Both the position numbers and the translations under genes were made by a program. Shown piece after piece: positions 1-9,397 of a stretch of 64,000 nucleotides of DNA (positions are counted from its first letter, which is position 1; each line of letters opens with the position of its first letter). Location of the stretch: the NCBI GenBank assembly GCA_002418775.1, contig DIEU01000033.1:62001-126000 (forward strand). The letters are read 5' to 3'. Source of the stretch: Firmicutes bacterium UBA5766 (GTDB lineage: Bacteria > Bacillota > Desulfotomaculia > Desulfotomaculales > Nap2-2B). The notes beneath the pieces are model-generated. The model had not been told where the DNA came from. It saw only the letters and a program-made list of their open reading frames with translations, and did not search any database.

Positions 1-98
1 ACGGATATGAAGAGGATGAAGGTTCAAAATTCTGGCTTGGCGGGGTTTGTTATAAAGTTTTGCATATGTGCCAGTGTCCTGTAACCGTTGTAAAATAA
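1..98 (+). CDS. Universal stress protein (UspA family), C-terminal end only
   Basis: The reading frame beginning at base 3 is open from the window edge and ends at the TAA at 96-98. Its last residues, LGGVCYKVLHMCQCPVTVVK, match the usual end of UspA domains (G-S-V-x-x-x-V-L-x-x-x-x-C-P-V-x-V-V). That final beta strand closes the nucleotide-binding fold. The body of the gene lies outside the window, so length and ATP-binding motifs cannot be judged. The family call rests on about 30 residues. Confidence 0.6.
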   Translation, partial: GYEEDEGSKFWLGGVCYKVLHMCQCPVTVVK

Positions 99-121
99 TC
101 ACATAATGATTTATTTATCCT

Positions 122-730
122 TTAATTTATCAAGATATCATTAAGAGACAACCTGTTCCGAGGAGGAGGAAATTCTGCTGGATAACCGATTGGAAGAAGG
201 GCTACCACGGATATATTATTCCCCCAGCCGAAAATACTTTTTATCTCCTTTTCTTCAAATAGTCTTACCCAGCAGGCGCCAAGTCCAAAATCCAAAGCCC
301 TTAACACGATATGCTCTATTGCTATGGCAGTGTTCAGGGCAATTCTAACCCCAATTTCTTCGAAGTTCATTTTGCTTACGTTGTTAATACGATCCAGGAC
401 AACCTCGACTACATTTTGATCTACCGCTTTGATCCTCCCAAGGTCTTGTGTTCTGGAAACACTTCCGTCCAGATAACCGTTTATGTTCACACAGCAGACA
501 AATACAACAGGAGCGCCGGCAATAAATGTCTGGTTGAAAGCGGCCTGAGCAAGTTTCAGCCTCGTCTTTTCATCCTTAACAATTTTAAAACGCCAGGGTT
601 GAGCATTACAGGCCGAGGGCGCCAGTCTGGCTGAATCCAGCAACGCGTCAATTTGTTCCTGAGGAACAGGATCTGGCTTGAATTTTCTGATGCTGCGTCT
701 TTGTTCGATTGCTTCCTTGGTCGTGAGCAA
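122..730 (-). CDS. Nitroreductase family protein (FMN-dependent)
   Basis: This 202-residue protein has the nitroreductase-fold FMN signature near the N-terminus (RRSIRKF at about 11-17), followed by LAPSACNAQPWRFKIV, where the Asn-Gln-Pro-W segment contacts the flavin. Family members reduce nitro groups, quinones or other substrates with NAD(P)H; the substrate here cannot be told. A TTG start at 730-728 is preceded by AAGGGAAG at a suitable distance. It is transcribed away from ndk. A possible TATAAT -10 box on the minus strand lies at 775-770, but its spacing to TTGGAA is only 15 bases. No sign of damage. Confidence 0.85.
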   Translation of the reverse strand: MLTTKEAIEQRRSIRKFKPDPVPQEQIDALLDSARLAPSACNAQPWRFKIVKDEKTRLKLAQAAFNQTFIAGAPVVFVCCVNINGYLDGSVSRTQDLGRIKAVDQNVVEVVLDRINNVSKMNFEEIGVRIALNTAIAIEHIVLRALDFGLGACWVRLFEEKEIKSIFGWGNNISVVALLPIGYPAEFPPPRNRLSLNDILIN

Positions 731-888
731 TTTTATCTTCCCTTTCTTCTATAACAATTGACCATCTTTATTATACATTATTTTCTCTATTTCCAACTTA
801 ACAAAAAAGCTGGTTTTATTATGCTAAATTAACCGTTATATGTTATTATTGATGCGTTAATGTTCTCTAATTTTATTGGAGGTGATTA

Positions 889-1365
889 TTGCCGGATTTT
901 TCCGGTAAAATCAATATGGAGAGAACTTTCGTAATGATTAAACCCGAAGGATTACAGCGAGGGCTGGCGGGAGAAATAATCGCCAGACTAGAAAAAAAAG
1001 GTTTGAAAATGATTGCTATGAAAATGCTTGTTATTTCCGTGGACCTGGCAAATAAACATTACGGAGAACACGTCGGCAAACCTTTTTTTGAAAAACTGGT
1101 CAAGTATATAACCTGCGGTCCCGTTATCGCCATGGTACTTGAGGGCAAAAACGCAGTAAGCACTGTACGCGCCATGATGGGTTCCACGGATCCTTTAAAG
1201 GCGGAACAGGGAACAATCAGGGCAACTTACGGTATGGATATGGGCAGAAATATTATCCATGGCTCAGATTCACCGGCCAGCGCCGACAGGGAAATCGGCA
1301 ACTTTTTTAAGACAGAAGAATTAATCGATTACACAAGAAGCATTGAACTCTGGGTTTATGAATAA
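889..1365 (+). CDS. ndk: Nucleoside diphosphate kinase
   Basis: Transfers the gamma phosphate of ATP to nucleoside diphosphates through a phospho-histidine in the cytoplasm. The active-site motif [16 protein letters not shown] is present near residue 124, and the N-terminus [15 protein letters not shown] is classic. Two starts are possible: TTG at 889, six bases after a strong GGAGG at 878-882 and used here, or ATG at 916, which gives the commoner start MERTF but has no clear ribosome site. The TTG start adds nine residues (158 in all, against about 150 for the family). hisG follows after 33 bases. Confidence 0.93.
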   Translation: MPDFSGKINMERTFVMIKPEGLQRGLAGEIIARLEKKGLKMIAMKMLVISVDLANKHYGEHVGKPFFEKLVKYITCGPVIAMVLEGKNAVSTVRAMMGSTDPLKAEQGTIRATYGMDMGRNIIHGSDSPASADREIGNFFKTEELIDYTRSIELWVYE

Positions 1366-1398
1366 AAACAGATACTTCTTAAAGGAGGATCACGGATT

Positions 1399-2268
1399 AT
1401 GATATTGCGCCTGGGCCTGCCTAAAGGCAGCCTCCAGGAAGCTACTTTTGTTTTATTCAAGAGAGCGGGATTCAACATCAAGCTTCCCGCCCGTTCATAC
1501 TACCCTGTCATAGATGATCCGGAACTTGAAGTAATGCTTATGCGCGCCCAGGAAATCCCTCGTTATGTAAGCGATGGTGTTTTGGACGCCGGCCTTAGTG
1601 GTTATGACTGGATTATGGAGAACGGCGCTGATGTAATTGAAGTAGCTGAACTGGTTTACTCCAAAAACACACCTAACCCAATCCGTTTGGTGCTTGCTGT
1701 TGCCAAAGACAGTGAAATAAAAGAAATAAAAGATTTACAGGGTAAACGTATTGCCACCGAATTGGTACAGGTAACCAGACGTTTCCTGTCCGATCACAAT
1801 GTGCAGGCGATAATAGAATTTTCATACGGAGCAACAGAAGTAAAAGTGCCCGAATTGGTTGACGCAATAGCTGATATCACGGAAACAGGCAGTTCTCTTC
1901 AAGCAAATAACCTTCGTATAATCGCAACGATTCTTCAATCAACCCCTCGCCTGCATGCCAGCAGAATGGCCTGGGATGATCCCTGGAAGAAGGAAAAACT
2001 TCAGAATCTTGCGGTTTTACTGGAAGGCGCCTTAAGAGCTGATGATAAAGTAGGACTAAAAATGAACGTTCCGGGAGAAAAGCTTAATGAAGTCCTAAAG
2101 GTTTTGCCATCTATGAGACATCCGACTGTTTCCAAGTTGGTTAACAGCGAATGGGTGGCAATTGAAGTCGTCCTGAATGAAAAAAAGGTCCGTGAATTGG
2201 TGCCGGCTTTAAAGAAAATCGGCGCTCATGATATTATTGAATACCCCTTGAATAAAGTAATCCCTTAG
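1399..2268 (+). CDS. hisG: ATP phosphoribosyltransferase, long form
   Basis: First enzyme of histidine synthesis, joining ATP and PRPP. At 289 residues this is the long form, with a C-terminal regulatory (ACT-like) domain of about 75 residues that binds histidine, so it should not need HisZ. The N-terminus LRLGLPKGSLQEATF and the segment DAGLSGYDWIMENGADVIE fit the periplasmic-binding-protein-like catalytic fold. A good AAAGGAGG precedes the ATG. No other his biosynthesis genes are beside it (hisS at 58.4 kb is a tRNA synthetase), so it is a stand-alone hisG next to ndk. Confidence 0.93.
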   Translation: MILRLGLPKGSLQEATFVLFKRAGFNIKLPARSYYPVIDDPELEVMLMRAQEIPRYVSDGVLDAGLSGYDWIMENGADVIEVAELVYSKNTPNPIRLVLAVAKDSEIKEIKDLQGKRIATELVQVTRRFLSDHNVQAIIEFSYGATEVKVPELVDAIADITETGSSLQANNLRIIATILQSTPRLHASRMAWDDPWKKEKLQNLAVLLEGALRADDKVGLKMNVPGEKLNEVLKVLPSMRHPTVSKLVNSEWVAIEVVLNEKKVRELVPALKKIGAHDIIEYPLNKVIP

Positions 2269-2381
2269 TTTTTTAGATAATTCAAAGGGAACAGGATAAG
2301 ACAAATTATTTATTATTGCATCACTTAATGCAAAACTAGGGAATATTAGTAACTGGGGCAGTTTAACAAGGAGGCGCCAAA

Positions 2382-3062
2382 TTGATTCCTTTACGCGACA
2401 GCATCAGGGCACGGCACAAACCATACGTAAACTGGCTGCTGATTATTATTAATTTTATAGTTTTTTTCGGCTATCTGGGGTTGTCCCAGAGCGGATTGGA
2501 GGAACTTTACTTTCGATACGGGGTTGTTCCCATAAGAGTTGTTCACCTGCTGCAGACAGGAGCATCCTGGCCCTCTGTTGTTATCCCCTTTATAACAGCT
2601 ATGTTTTTACATGGCGGTTGGCTGCATATCATTGGTAATATGTGGTACTTATTCATCTTTGGTGATAACGTGGAAGATCTGCTCGGGCACTCGCGTTACC
2701 TGCTTTTTTACCTGATCACGGGCATTATCGGAAGTCTTGCCCATGTTTTGGCGAACGGTGGTTCACCTGTTCCAATAGTTGGCGCAAGCGGCGCAATTGC
2801 CGGTGTTCTGGGCGGATATTTCCTTCTGTTCCCAAGAGCGCGAATTCTTTCTCTGGTACCTTTTTTTATCTTTTTCATGGTCGAGATTCCAGCAGTATTT
2901 TTTCTTGCCTTCTGGTTCATCCTGCAGTTGATTAACGGCGCCGTTTCGTTGGGCGGAGTCGCCAACCCTGTGGCGTGGATAGCCCATGTCGGAGGCTTTC
3001 TCGCAGGCGCTGTATTGATTAAACTGTTTGCTCCAAGGCGTTCAAGTAACCTGCTGCATTAA
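2382..3062 (+). CDS. Rhomboid family intramembrane serine protease
   Basis: A polytopic membrane protein of 226 residues with six or so hydrophobic segments. The catalytic serine sits in VGASGAIAGVLGGYF (GxSG motif, about residue 135). The histidine partner is in the last helices, WIAHVGGFLAGAVL (about residue 202). The early HGGWLHIIGNMWYLFIFG matches the L1/helix 2 region of rhomboids, including the conserved HxxxN. It cleaves substrates within the membrane; the target is unknown. Start is TTG at 2382 with AGGAGGCG 7-14 bases upstream. Its stop overlaps that of the convergent gene (3059-3062). Confidence 0.9.
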   Translation: MIPLRDSIRARHKPYVNWLLIIINFIVFFGYLGLSQSGLEELYFRYGVVPIRVVHLLQTGASWPSVVIPFITAMFLHGGWLHIIGNMWYLFIFGDNVEDLLGHSRYLLFYLITGIIGSLAHVLANGGSPVPIVGASGAIAGVLGGYFLLFPRARILSLVPFFIFFMVEIPAVFFLAFWFILQLINGAVSLGGVANPVAWIAHVGGFLAGAVLIKLFAPRRSSNLLH

Positions 3063-3805
3063 ATAGTCTGCCGAAGGACCTGCATTTCTGACAGACTTTT
3101 TTTCACATTGTCAAGCGCAAGATTAAAAAAATCATTAAAATCTTGCGCTATTAACTCGCCGGCCTTAAAAATTAACCCGGTTACTCTTGGTATATCGATA
3201 TGAATTTTGTGGCGCGTGTACATTTGCATGTCATAGCGGGCAGCCAAAGATTCAGCGGTGATTTTTGTAATTTCTATATAATTAAAGAAGTTTTGGATGC
3301 GTTTTTGGAATATGCCCGGCTCTGCTGTATAAAAACGGGCCATGCATGCGCTTATTTCTGAAACCAGAACATCGTTTGCGAAAGCTGATTCAAGCGCCGT
3401 GCTGCAATAACTGTTGTTGATAAACAGTTCAATACCCATTTCAATAATATTATGCGATTTCCACCAACCCATTGACACCGGCAAATTACATGCTTCGATA
3501 GTCTCGTCAACTATCAAGCGTCCTTTCTCAAAACAGTAGCCGCGTTCATATGAAAGAAACTTTTCATCGCCATAATAATCGAGCCCTTTTGGATCTATGC
3601 CGTGTGTAATTACACCCATGGCAAACTCATTCAATTCACCTACTTCTTGAAGAAAAAGAAGCATTTTAGATCCTTTTCCATGTGATTCATTCCTGTCGGT
3701 ATATAAACCTGCTGCAATATCAGGAAAAATACTTCCCATAACTAAAGCATCAGACAAAAATCCAAAGAGTTTATGCGCAAAAAAAACATGTGTCTGAGGG
3801 TACAT
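3059..3805 (-). CDS. Hypothetical protein resembling zinc-dependent phospholipase C family
   Basis: 248 residues, no signal peptide. The N-terminus MYPQTHVFFAHKLFG, followed by MGSIFPDIAAG at about 22-32, then THGIDPKG near 88 and HNIIEMGIELFI near 118, places His and Asp residues in the order seen in proteins of the zinc-dependent phospholipase C-like family (PF00882-type). The match is by pattern only and function is not established. TTGGAGGC lies seven bases before the ATG. It is convergent with the rhomboid gene and follows fhs on the same strand after 29 bases, so it may be co-transcribed with fhs. Confidence 0.55.
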   Translation of the reverse strand: MYPQTHVFFAHKLFGFLSDALVMGSIFPDIAAGLYTDRNESHGKGSKMLLFLQEVGELNEFAMGVITHGIDPKGLDYYGDEKFLSYERGYCFEKGRLIVDETIEACNLPVSMGWWKSHNIIEMGIELFINNSYCSTALESAFANDVLVSEISACMARFYTAEPGIFQKRIQNFFNYIEITKITAESLAARYDMQMYTRHKIHIDIPRVTGLIFKAGELIAQDFNDFFNLALDNVKKSLSEMQVLRQTI

Positions 3806-3834
3806 ATAAATGCCTCCAATAAAAGCTTAAATAT

Positions 3835-5595
3835 TTAAAACAGGCCTGTCACTTTTCCTGTATTTACATCAACATCAATTCTCCTGAACGCGGGATCGGA
3901 ACCTGTGCCTGGCATGAGGCTGATTGCGCCTGTCACCGGGCAAAAGATACCGGCCCCTACAAAAACCATTACGTCCCGTACAGGAAGCAGCCAGTTTTTT
4001 GGAACTCCTTTTAAGTCGGGGTCATGAGAAAGGCTCAAGTGGGATTTGACCATTACTGTGGAGAAATCCTTCATCCCGGGGTCGGCTTCAAATCGTTTTG
4101 CCTTAGCTTCCGCTTCCGGCGCCCAACTCACTCCGTCAGCGCCGTATACCTCTCTGGCGATTATTTCCACCCTTTTGCGCAGAGGCATTGAAAGAGGATA
4201 AAGGTATTTAAAGTTAACCTCTTCGTTGCAGGCGTCAATTACCGCGTCGGCCAATTCAAGAGCTCCGTCGCCCCCCTTCAGCCAGTGTTCCGAAAAGACG
4301 CACCGGACCCCGGCCTGTTCGGCAAAGCGCCGCACCAGATTAATTTCTTCTTTTGTATCTGTTTCGAACGCATTTATACAGACTACGGGTTTGATTCCCG
4401 ACTTCTTCACAATCTCTATATGGTGCAATAGATTTGGTATTCCTTTTTCCAGAAGGTTCAAATCTTTTTCCTTATACTCTCCGGGAAGGGGACGGCCGGG
4501 GATTACCTTCGGCCCGCCGCCATGCATTTTTAAAGCTCTGATGCTGACTGTAATAACTGATACGTTGGGAACAAGGCCGCTATGCCTGCATTTTACATTC
4601 CAGAACTTCTCAAAACCTATATCTGCGCCAAAACCACTCTCAGTTACATGATAGTCAAACATTTTTAAGCCAATCCGGTCTGCAATAATTGAAGACTGAC
4701 CCAGGGCTATATTTGCGGACGGGCCTGCATGAACCAGGCAGGGCTGGTATTCAACTGTACAAAGAAGGTTCGGGTTAATTGTGTTTCTCATCCACGCGCA
4801 CATTGCGCCTGCTACCTCCAGGTCTTCTGTAGTAATAGGGGCGCCGTTCTTGTCGTAAGCCACAACTATTTTTCCAAGTCTTTCACGAAGGTCTTTCAAA
4901 TCATTGACAACGGCGAGAATGGCCATTAATTCGGAGTTTACCGCCATGCCGAATTTTGAAACCATCATATATCCGTCCATTTTTCCGCCAATTCCCATAA
5001 TTATATTACGCAAGCCCTGGGCGCAGAAATCAATAGCCCATCCCATTTCTACCCTTGTTGGGTCAATGTCGAGCCTTTTCAGGTTCCGCATGGCAAGTTC
5101 GTCGTCATTATAGTTTCTTTCATGCTGCATGCGGGCGTTCAACGCCACCATGGCCAGGTTATGAGCGTTCATCAGATCGTTAATATCACCCGTAAGTCCC
5201 ATTGAAAACTCTGTCATGGGAATGAGCAGGGAATTTCCTCCGCCGGCTGCAGTTCCTTTGATATTCATGGTGGGCCCGCCGGATGGCTGCCGGACACAAC
5301 CCCCGGCCAGTTTGCCTCTTTTGCCAAGTCCTTCCAAAAGCCCTATGCAGGTGGTTGTTTTTCCTTCCCCCAGCGGGGTAGGATTAATAGCAGTAATTTG
5401 TATATACTTGCCGCAAGGCTTGTTGTCCAGACGCTCAATAATTTTCATTGAGTCGAGCTTACAGATGCGGCCGTAAGGAATAATTTCATCTTCTTTGAGT
5501 CTTAACCGTTCCCGCCATTCGGAAGCGTCCGGCATGTTTTTTTCGGCTTCCAATGCTATTTCCCAGTCTGCCATTTTCATTACGTCGTAAGCCAT
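3835..5595 (-). CDS. fhs: Formate--tetrahydrofolate ligase
   Basis: Makes 10-formyl-THF from formate, ATP and THF, a step of the methyl branch of the Wood-Ljungdahl pathway and of general one-carbon metabolism. The P-loop [17 protein letters not shown] is near residue 75. [19 protein letters not shown] and [14 protein letters not shown] are strongly conserved stretches. At 586 residues it is about 30 longer than the common 556, through N-terminal and internal additions, and it looks intact. The ATG follows GAGGAT. No folD or metF genes are adjacent. Confidence 0.95.
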   Translation of the reverse strand: MAYDVMKMADWEIALEAEKNMPDASEWRERLRLKEDEIIPYGRICKLDSMKIIERLDNKPCGKYIQITAINPTPLGEGKTTTCIGLLEGLGKRGKLAGGCVRQPSGGPTMNIKGTAAGGGNSLLIPMTEFSMGLTGDINDLMNAHNLAMVALNARMQHERNYNDDELAMRNLKRLDIDPTRVEMGWAIDFCAQGLRNIIMGIGGKMDGYMMVSKFGMAVNSELMAILAVVNDLKDLRERLGKIVVAYDKNGAPITTEDLEVAGAMCAWMRNTINPNLLCTVEYQPCLVHAGPSANIALGQSSIIADRIGLKMFDYHVTESGFGADIGFEKFWNVKCRHSGLVPNVSVITVSIRALKMHGGGPKVIPGRPLPGEYKEKDLNLLEKGIPNLLHHIEIVKKSGIKPVVCINAFETDTKEEINLVRRFAEQAGVRCVFSEHWLKGGDGALELADAVIDACNEEVNFKYLYPLSMPLRKRVEIIAREVYGADGVSWAPEAEAKAKRFEADPGMKDFSTVMVKSHLSLSHDPDLKGVPKNWLLPVRDVMVFVGAGIFCPVTGAISLMPGTGSDPAFRRIDVDVNTGKVTGLF

Positions 5596-5686
5596 TCCAA
5601 TATCCTCTTCCTTTTCTCCATTACATCTTTTTGATTATGGTTTCTATTATTTTTTATCTTCTTTATTTTTATATCACATTTTTTGT

Positions 5687-5761
5687 TCATTTGGTTAAAG
5701 AGGCAGGCAACATTTCTTCCGCAACATCGTAAATACGGTACAGCAGGATTGAGTTCTGCAT
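5687..5761 (-). CDS. Very short open frame in the fhs upstream gap
   Basis: A 24-codon frame starts ATG at 5761 and ends TGA at 5687, with GGGGTGG six to twelve bases upstream. The peptide MQNSILLYRIYDVAEEMLPA is amphipathic. It could be a small protein, a leader peptide in the fhs transcript, or the fossil start of a lost gene. Nothing recognised. The rest of the 330-base gap (5596-5926) shows only the promoter at 5877-5905. Confidence 0.25.
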   Translation of the reverse strand: MQNSILLYRIYDVAEEMLPASLTK

Positions 5762-5876
5762 ATTGTCCACCCCGGTTCTTCAGGTGTTATCTAGTATATA
5801 TTACATCCGAAATCCATGATTCCTTCCTGAAAAGGTAAAATGTGCTTTTTTTTATTATACATTTGATAAACATAAG

Positions 5877-5905
5877 TTGTCATGATTCCTCCAGTGGCTT
5901 ATAAT
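5877..5905 (+). promoter_or_regulatory. SigA-type promoter of the MBL-moaA operon
   Basis: TTGTCA at 5877-5882 and TATAAT at 5900-5905 are separated by exactly 17 bases. The predicted start near 5912 falls about 15 bases before the TTG start codon of the MBL gene. Confidence 0.75.
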
Positions 5906-5926
5906 TAAAAATAAGGGGGAGATATT

Positions 5927-6907
5927 TTGTCGAATACTGTTAATTTAGGCAGAGAAACCTATCAAATTGATATCTATGAAGGCGGGAAGCCGGAGAGAAC
6001 TTCCGTTTATCTGATCAGGGGCGCCAAAACCGCTTTAGTAGAGGTTGGCGCTTCATCCTGTACGGAAAACTTGCTTTCCGGACTAGATTCCTTAAATATA
6101 TCCCTGCCCAGTATAGATTATATTATTTTAACTCATATCCATATTGACCATGCGGGCGGAGCGGGGACTTTAATTAAAAAGACACCTAACGCTCGTTTAA
6201 TGGTGCATCCGCGCGGCGCCAGGCATTTAATAAATCCGGCGCGTCTTGTCGAAGGAACAAGAGCGGCATATTCAGTATACGATAACTGTTTTGATCAGGT
6301 TTTCGGACAGGTTGAGCCTGTAGAAGAGGAATGTATTTATACACCTGAAGAAGGTGAACAGCTAGACTTGGGAAAGGGCAGGGTATTGACTTTCTATTAT
6401 ACACCCGGACATGCCCGTCATCATATGGCAATTTACGATGGCCTGACCAGGGGTCTTTTTTGCGGCGACGCTCTGGGCGCAGTATACAGGCCGCTGTCAA
6501 GAATAATCGGACGTGATTTTGTTATTCCGGCTACTCCGCCTTCCGAATTTGAACCCGCAGAAGGAATTGCCGTATGTGATATGATCGGCGGGATTGCGCC
6601 GGAAGTGCTCTATTTTTCACACTTTGGGATTTCGAAAAATGTCGGTTACATTCTCGAACGAAATCGCCAGCTTCTGCAGCAGTTTACCAACTCCGCCGGA
6701 AGGATATTATCGGAGAACGGATCGGTTAAAGATGTTGAAGATAAATTTTGGGAGCTTATAAATATGCAGATATCTGAATTCAGCAATCTTGATCTTCGTC
6801 AGTTTATTCCGTTGATTGATGTACAACTTTGCGCCGAAGGCATAGTTGATTATTTAAAAAAAGAGGGACGCAAAAACCAGGCTAAAGGTGTCAGGATAGT
6901 AGAGTAG
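5927..6907 (+). CDS. MBL-fold metallo-hydrolase
   Basis: The 326-residue protein carries the metallo-beta-lactamase metal site: THIHIDHAGG (HxHxDH, about 67-76), TPGHARHH (about 158) and FCGDALG (about 178). The last third is an extra helical domain. Substrate unknown; many such proteins are thioesterase- or glyoxalase II-like. Start is TTG at 5927 with AAGGGGGA upstream. It leads a same-strand run into moaA (28-base gap), so it shares a promoter with cofactor genes, although no direct role in molybdopterin synthesis is known. Confidence 0.85.
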   Translation: MSNTVNLGRETYQIDIYEGGKPERTSVYLIRGAKTALVEVGASSCTENLLSGLDSLNISLPSIDYIILTHIHIDHAGGAGTLIKKTPNARLMVHPRGARHLINPARLVEGTRAAYSVYDNCFDQVFGQVEPVEEECIYTPEEGEQLDLGKGRVLTFYYTPGHARHHMAIYDGLTRGLFCGDALGAVYRPLSRIIGRDFVIPATPPSEFEPAEGIAVCDMIGGIAPEVLYFSHFGISKNVGYILERNRQLLQQFTNSAGRILSENGSVKDVEDKFWELINMQISEFSNLDLRQFIPLIDVQLCAEGIVDYLKKEGRKNQAKGVRIVE

Positions 6908-6935
6908 TTAATATAACAGAAAGAGGCTGCTATTA

Positions 6936-7913
6936 TTGAAGGACAAATACTCCAGAGAAATTGACTATTTGCGTATATCGGTTACAGATCGCTGTAATCT
7001 GCGCTGTATGTATTGCATGCCTGAAAAAGGTATTGATATCGTTCCTCATAATGACATTTTAAATCTGGAAGAGATCGCCAGAGCGATTCAAGCATCGACA
7101 CTCGTTGGTGTAAAAAAGATCCGGTTAACCGGAGGAGAACCATTAATCCGCAGAGGAATCAGTCTGCTAATCAACAAGATCAGTTCAATGCCTGAAATAG
7201 ACGATCTTGCCCTGACAACCAACGGAATCCTCTTTGCAGAACAGGCTAAAAAACTTAAACAGGCTGGTCTTAAAAGAGTAAACTTCAGTCTGGACAGCCT
7301 GCAAAAGGACCGTTATCAATATATTACGCGCGGAGGTAATCTTCATAAGGTATTAGAGGCAATTGAAGCGGCGCTGCTGCTTGATCTCAAGCCTGTAAAG
7401 ATAAATACGGTGCTGATCAGAGGCTTCAACGATGATGAAATTGTTCAAATAGCGAATTTATCTATCGAAAAACCCCTGCACATACGTTTTATAGAACTGA
7501 TGCCCATAGGAACTTCACAAGCCTGGGCAGGCGGCAGGTTTATTCCTGCACAAGAAGTAAAAGATATAATTGAAATGAATCTTGGACGTCTGGAGAGAAT
7601 AGAGAAACCGAAAGGAAACGGACCCGCCCACTATTATAAGCTAAGCAGAGCGGTCGGCACTATTGGATTTATTCCTGCAATAAGCGAGCATTTTTGCAGC
7701 AAGTGCAACCGTTTGCGGCTTACGTCCACCGGCGGGTTAAGACCATGCCTGTACTCGGAAGACGAGATAGATATAAGGACAGCTCTAAGAAGAGGAGCAT
7801 CATTAAAAGAACTCTCGGAAATTATCGTCAGCTCTGTTCAGAACAAGCCGATAAGGCATTCAGCAACGGGTCCTGGCGCCGAGAGGTCAATGATGTACCA
7901 AATAGGAGGGTAA
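6936..7913 (+). CDS. moaA: GTP 3',8-cyclase (molybdopterin synthesis, radical SAM)
   Basis: Converts GTP to 3',8-cH2GTP with MoaC acting next. The radical SAM cluster motif is TDRCNLRCMYCMPEKG (CxxxCxxC, about 18-25). The second 4Fe-4S site is HFCSKCNRLRLTSTG plus the later Cys in RPCLY. The chain ends in Gly-Gly, which MoaA needs for activity. 325 residues, full length. Starts with TTG at 6936. Its TAA shares one base with the moaC ATG, indicating translational coupling. Confidence 0.96.
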   Translation: MKDKYSREIDYLRISVTDRCNLRCMYCMPEKGIDIVPHNDILNLEEIARAIQASTLVGVKKIRLTGGEPLIRRGISLLINKISSMPEIDDLALTTNGILFAEQAKKLKQAGLKRVNFSLDSLQKDRYQYITRGGNLHKVLEAIEAALLLDLKPVKINTVLIRGFNDDEIVQIANLSIEKPLHIRFIELMPIGTSQAWAGGRFIPAQEVKDIIEMNLGRLERIEKPKGNGPAHYYKLSRAVGTIGFIPAISEHFCSKCNRLRLTSTGGLRPCLYSEDEIDIRTALRRGASLKELSEIIVSSVQNKPIRHSATGPGAERSMMYQIGG

Positions 7914-8422
7914 TGCTAAAATTGGAAAACGAACTGGACTCAGGGAAAGCCAAACTAACTCATTTTGACAGTGACGGCCAGGCTCGAATGGTGGATGTCA
8001 GCAAAAAGGAAGATACTTTTCGCGAGGCAATTGCACGCTGTGAAATAAAAATGCTGCCCGAGACATGGGAACTGATCAAAAAGGGCGGCATGGCCAAAGG
8101 AGATGTGCTTGGAGTGGCCCGTTTGGCTGGGATTATGGGCGCAAAAAGGACTGGGCACATGATTCCTCTGGCGCACCCGATTACATTAACCGGTGTAGAT
8201 ATATATTTTAAGATGATTGAACCGCAAACTGTGGAAGTAGAAGCAAGGGCGCATACGGTTGGGAAAACAGGCGTTGAAATGGAGGCTCTGACAGCTGCTT
8301 CTGTAGCAGCGTTGACTATTTATGATATGTGCAAGGCAGTCGACCGCGCAATGGTAATTGATAACCTTCGTCTTATTTTTAAAACAGGCGGTAAAAGCGG
8401 GGAATTTAAAAGAGAGGAATAA
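7913..8422 (+). CDS. moaC: Cyclic pyranopterin monophosphate synthase
   Basis: Works after MoaA to form cyclic pyranopterin monophosphate. 169 residues, with the family stretches MVDVSKKEDTFREAIA, MIPLAHPITLTGVDI and TGVEMEALTAASVAALTIYDMCK. I start it at the ATG at 7913, just after AATAGGAGGG and overlapping the moaA stop by one base. The frame is open further upstream inside moaA but carries no moaC-like sequence there. Confidence 0.95.
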   Translation: MLKLENELDSGKAKLTHFDSDGQARMVDVSKKEDTFREAIARCEIKMLPETWELIKKGGMAKGDVLGVARLAGIMGAKRTGHMIPLAHPITLTGVDIYFKMIEPQTVEVEARAHTVGKTGVEMEALTAASVAALTIYDMCKAVDRAMVIDNLRLIFKTGGKSGEFKREE

Positions 8423-8453
8423 ATAAAAGCATATAAGAAAGGCGGTTGAAATC

Positions 8454-8891
8454 ATGGCCGGAATAATCAGAGCTGTCTGCATAAGTATTGAAAAAGGAAC
8501 TTCCAAGACAAACGTTGGTAAAGGAAATTTGATTGCCGGGCACGGAATTGAAGGAGACAGTCATACAGGAACCTGGCACCGGCAGGTCAGTTTGCTGCCG
8601 ATGGAAAGCATCAGAAAAGTACAGGAGTTGGGGCTAATGGAAATCAAACCCGGTGATTTTGCAGAGAATTTGACAATTGAGGGGCTGAACTTCGAAGATC
8701 TTACCATCGGAAGACGTCTCAAAATTGGCTCTTCAGCTATAGGCGAAGTAACTCAAATAGGCAAGGAATGCCACAACGAATGCGATATCCGCCGCAAGCT
8801 AAATGACTGCATTATGGTCAGGGAAGGAGTATTTCTCCGGATACATACAAGCGGCCCCGTGCAAGCTGGAGATCCTGTTGAAGTGCTATGA
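8454..8891 (+). CDS. MOSC domain protein
   Basis: 145 residues that are essentially a lone MOSC domain (molybdenum cofactor sulfurase C-terminal fold), with GIEGDSHTG, WHRQVSLLPMESI, PGDFAENLTIEG and GKECHNECDI. Short bacterial MOSC proteins next to moa and mob genes probably handle sulfur or bind the pterin cofactor. The conserved Cys in KECHNEC is a candidate sulfur carrier. The gene overlaps mobB by the sequence ATGA, so they are coupled. Confidence 0.88.
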   Translation: MAGIIRAVCISIEKGTSKTNVGKGNLIAGHGIEGDSHTGTWHRQVSLLPMESIRKVQELGLMEIKPGDFAENLTIEGLNFEDLTIGRRLKIGSSAIGEVTQIGKECHNECDIRRKLNDCIMVREGVFLRIHTSGPVQAGDPVEVL

Positions 8892-9391
8892 AACGCTGCA
8901 GATCAAAACCCCTTGTGTTATGTGTAGTCGGAACACAAAACACGGGCAAGACAACATTGATGGAAAAGCTCATTTCAGAATATAAGAATCTGGGTTTTAG
9001 AGTCGGAACAGTAAAACATCATCATATCGGAGATTTTGAAATTGATTATCCCGGGAAAGATAGCTGGAAGCACGCCCGGGCCGGAGCAGATGTTGTTTTT
9101 CTTTCTTCTTTATCCAAAGCGGCAATGATTAAAAAGGTAGAACAGGAGTTGACACTGGAGCAAATTGTAGATTTGATGGGTGAAGTTGACATTGTGCTTG
9201 CCGAAGGATATAAAGAATCGGACAGGCCCAAAATCCTCGTCTGCAGCGGTAACCCTGCACGGCAGGCAGATCCTGCGCCTGAAGTGATCTGTACTGTGGG
9301 TTATTGCGACAAATTCAAGGACATACCAGCCTTTGAACCGGATGACGTCCAGGGACTGGTTAATTTTTTGCAGCCTTTTCTCAAGGAGTGA
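8888..9391 (+). CDS. mobB: Molybdopterin-guanine dinucleotide biosynthesis protein B
   Basis: A 167-residue GTP-binding protein with P-loop VGTQNTGKTTLMEKLI at about 14-29 and the MobB stretches VKHHHIGDFEIDYPGKDSW and VLAEGYKESDRPKI. MobB helps load or deliver guanylated molybdopterin. Last cofactor gene of this operon; moaD, moaE, moeA and mobA are not in the window. holA follows six bases later. Confidence 0.92.
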   Translation: MKRCRSKPLVLCVVGTQNTGKTTLMEKLISEYKNLGFRVGTVKHHHIGDFEIDYPGKDSWKHARAGADVVFLSSLSKAAMIKKVEQELTLEQIVDLMGEVDIVLAEGYKESDRPKILVCSGNPARQADPAPEVICTVGYCDKFKDIPAFEPDDVQGLVNFLQPFLKE

Positions 9392-9397
9392 GTATTT

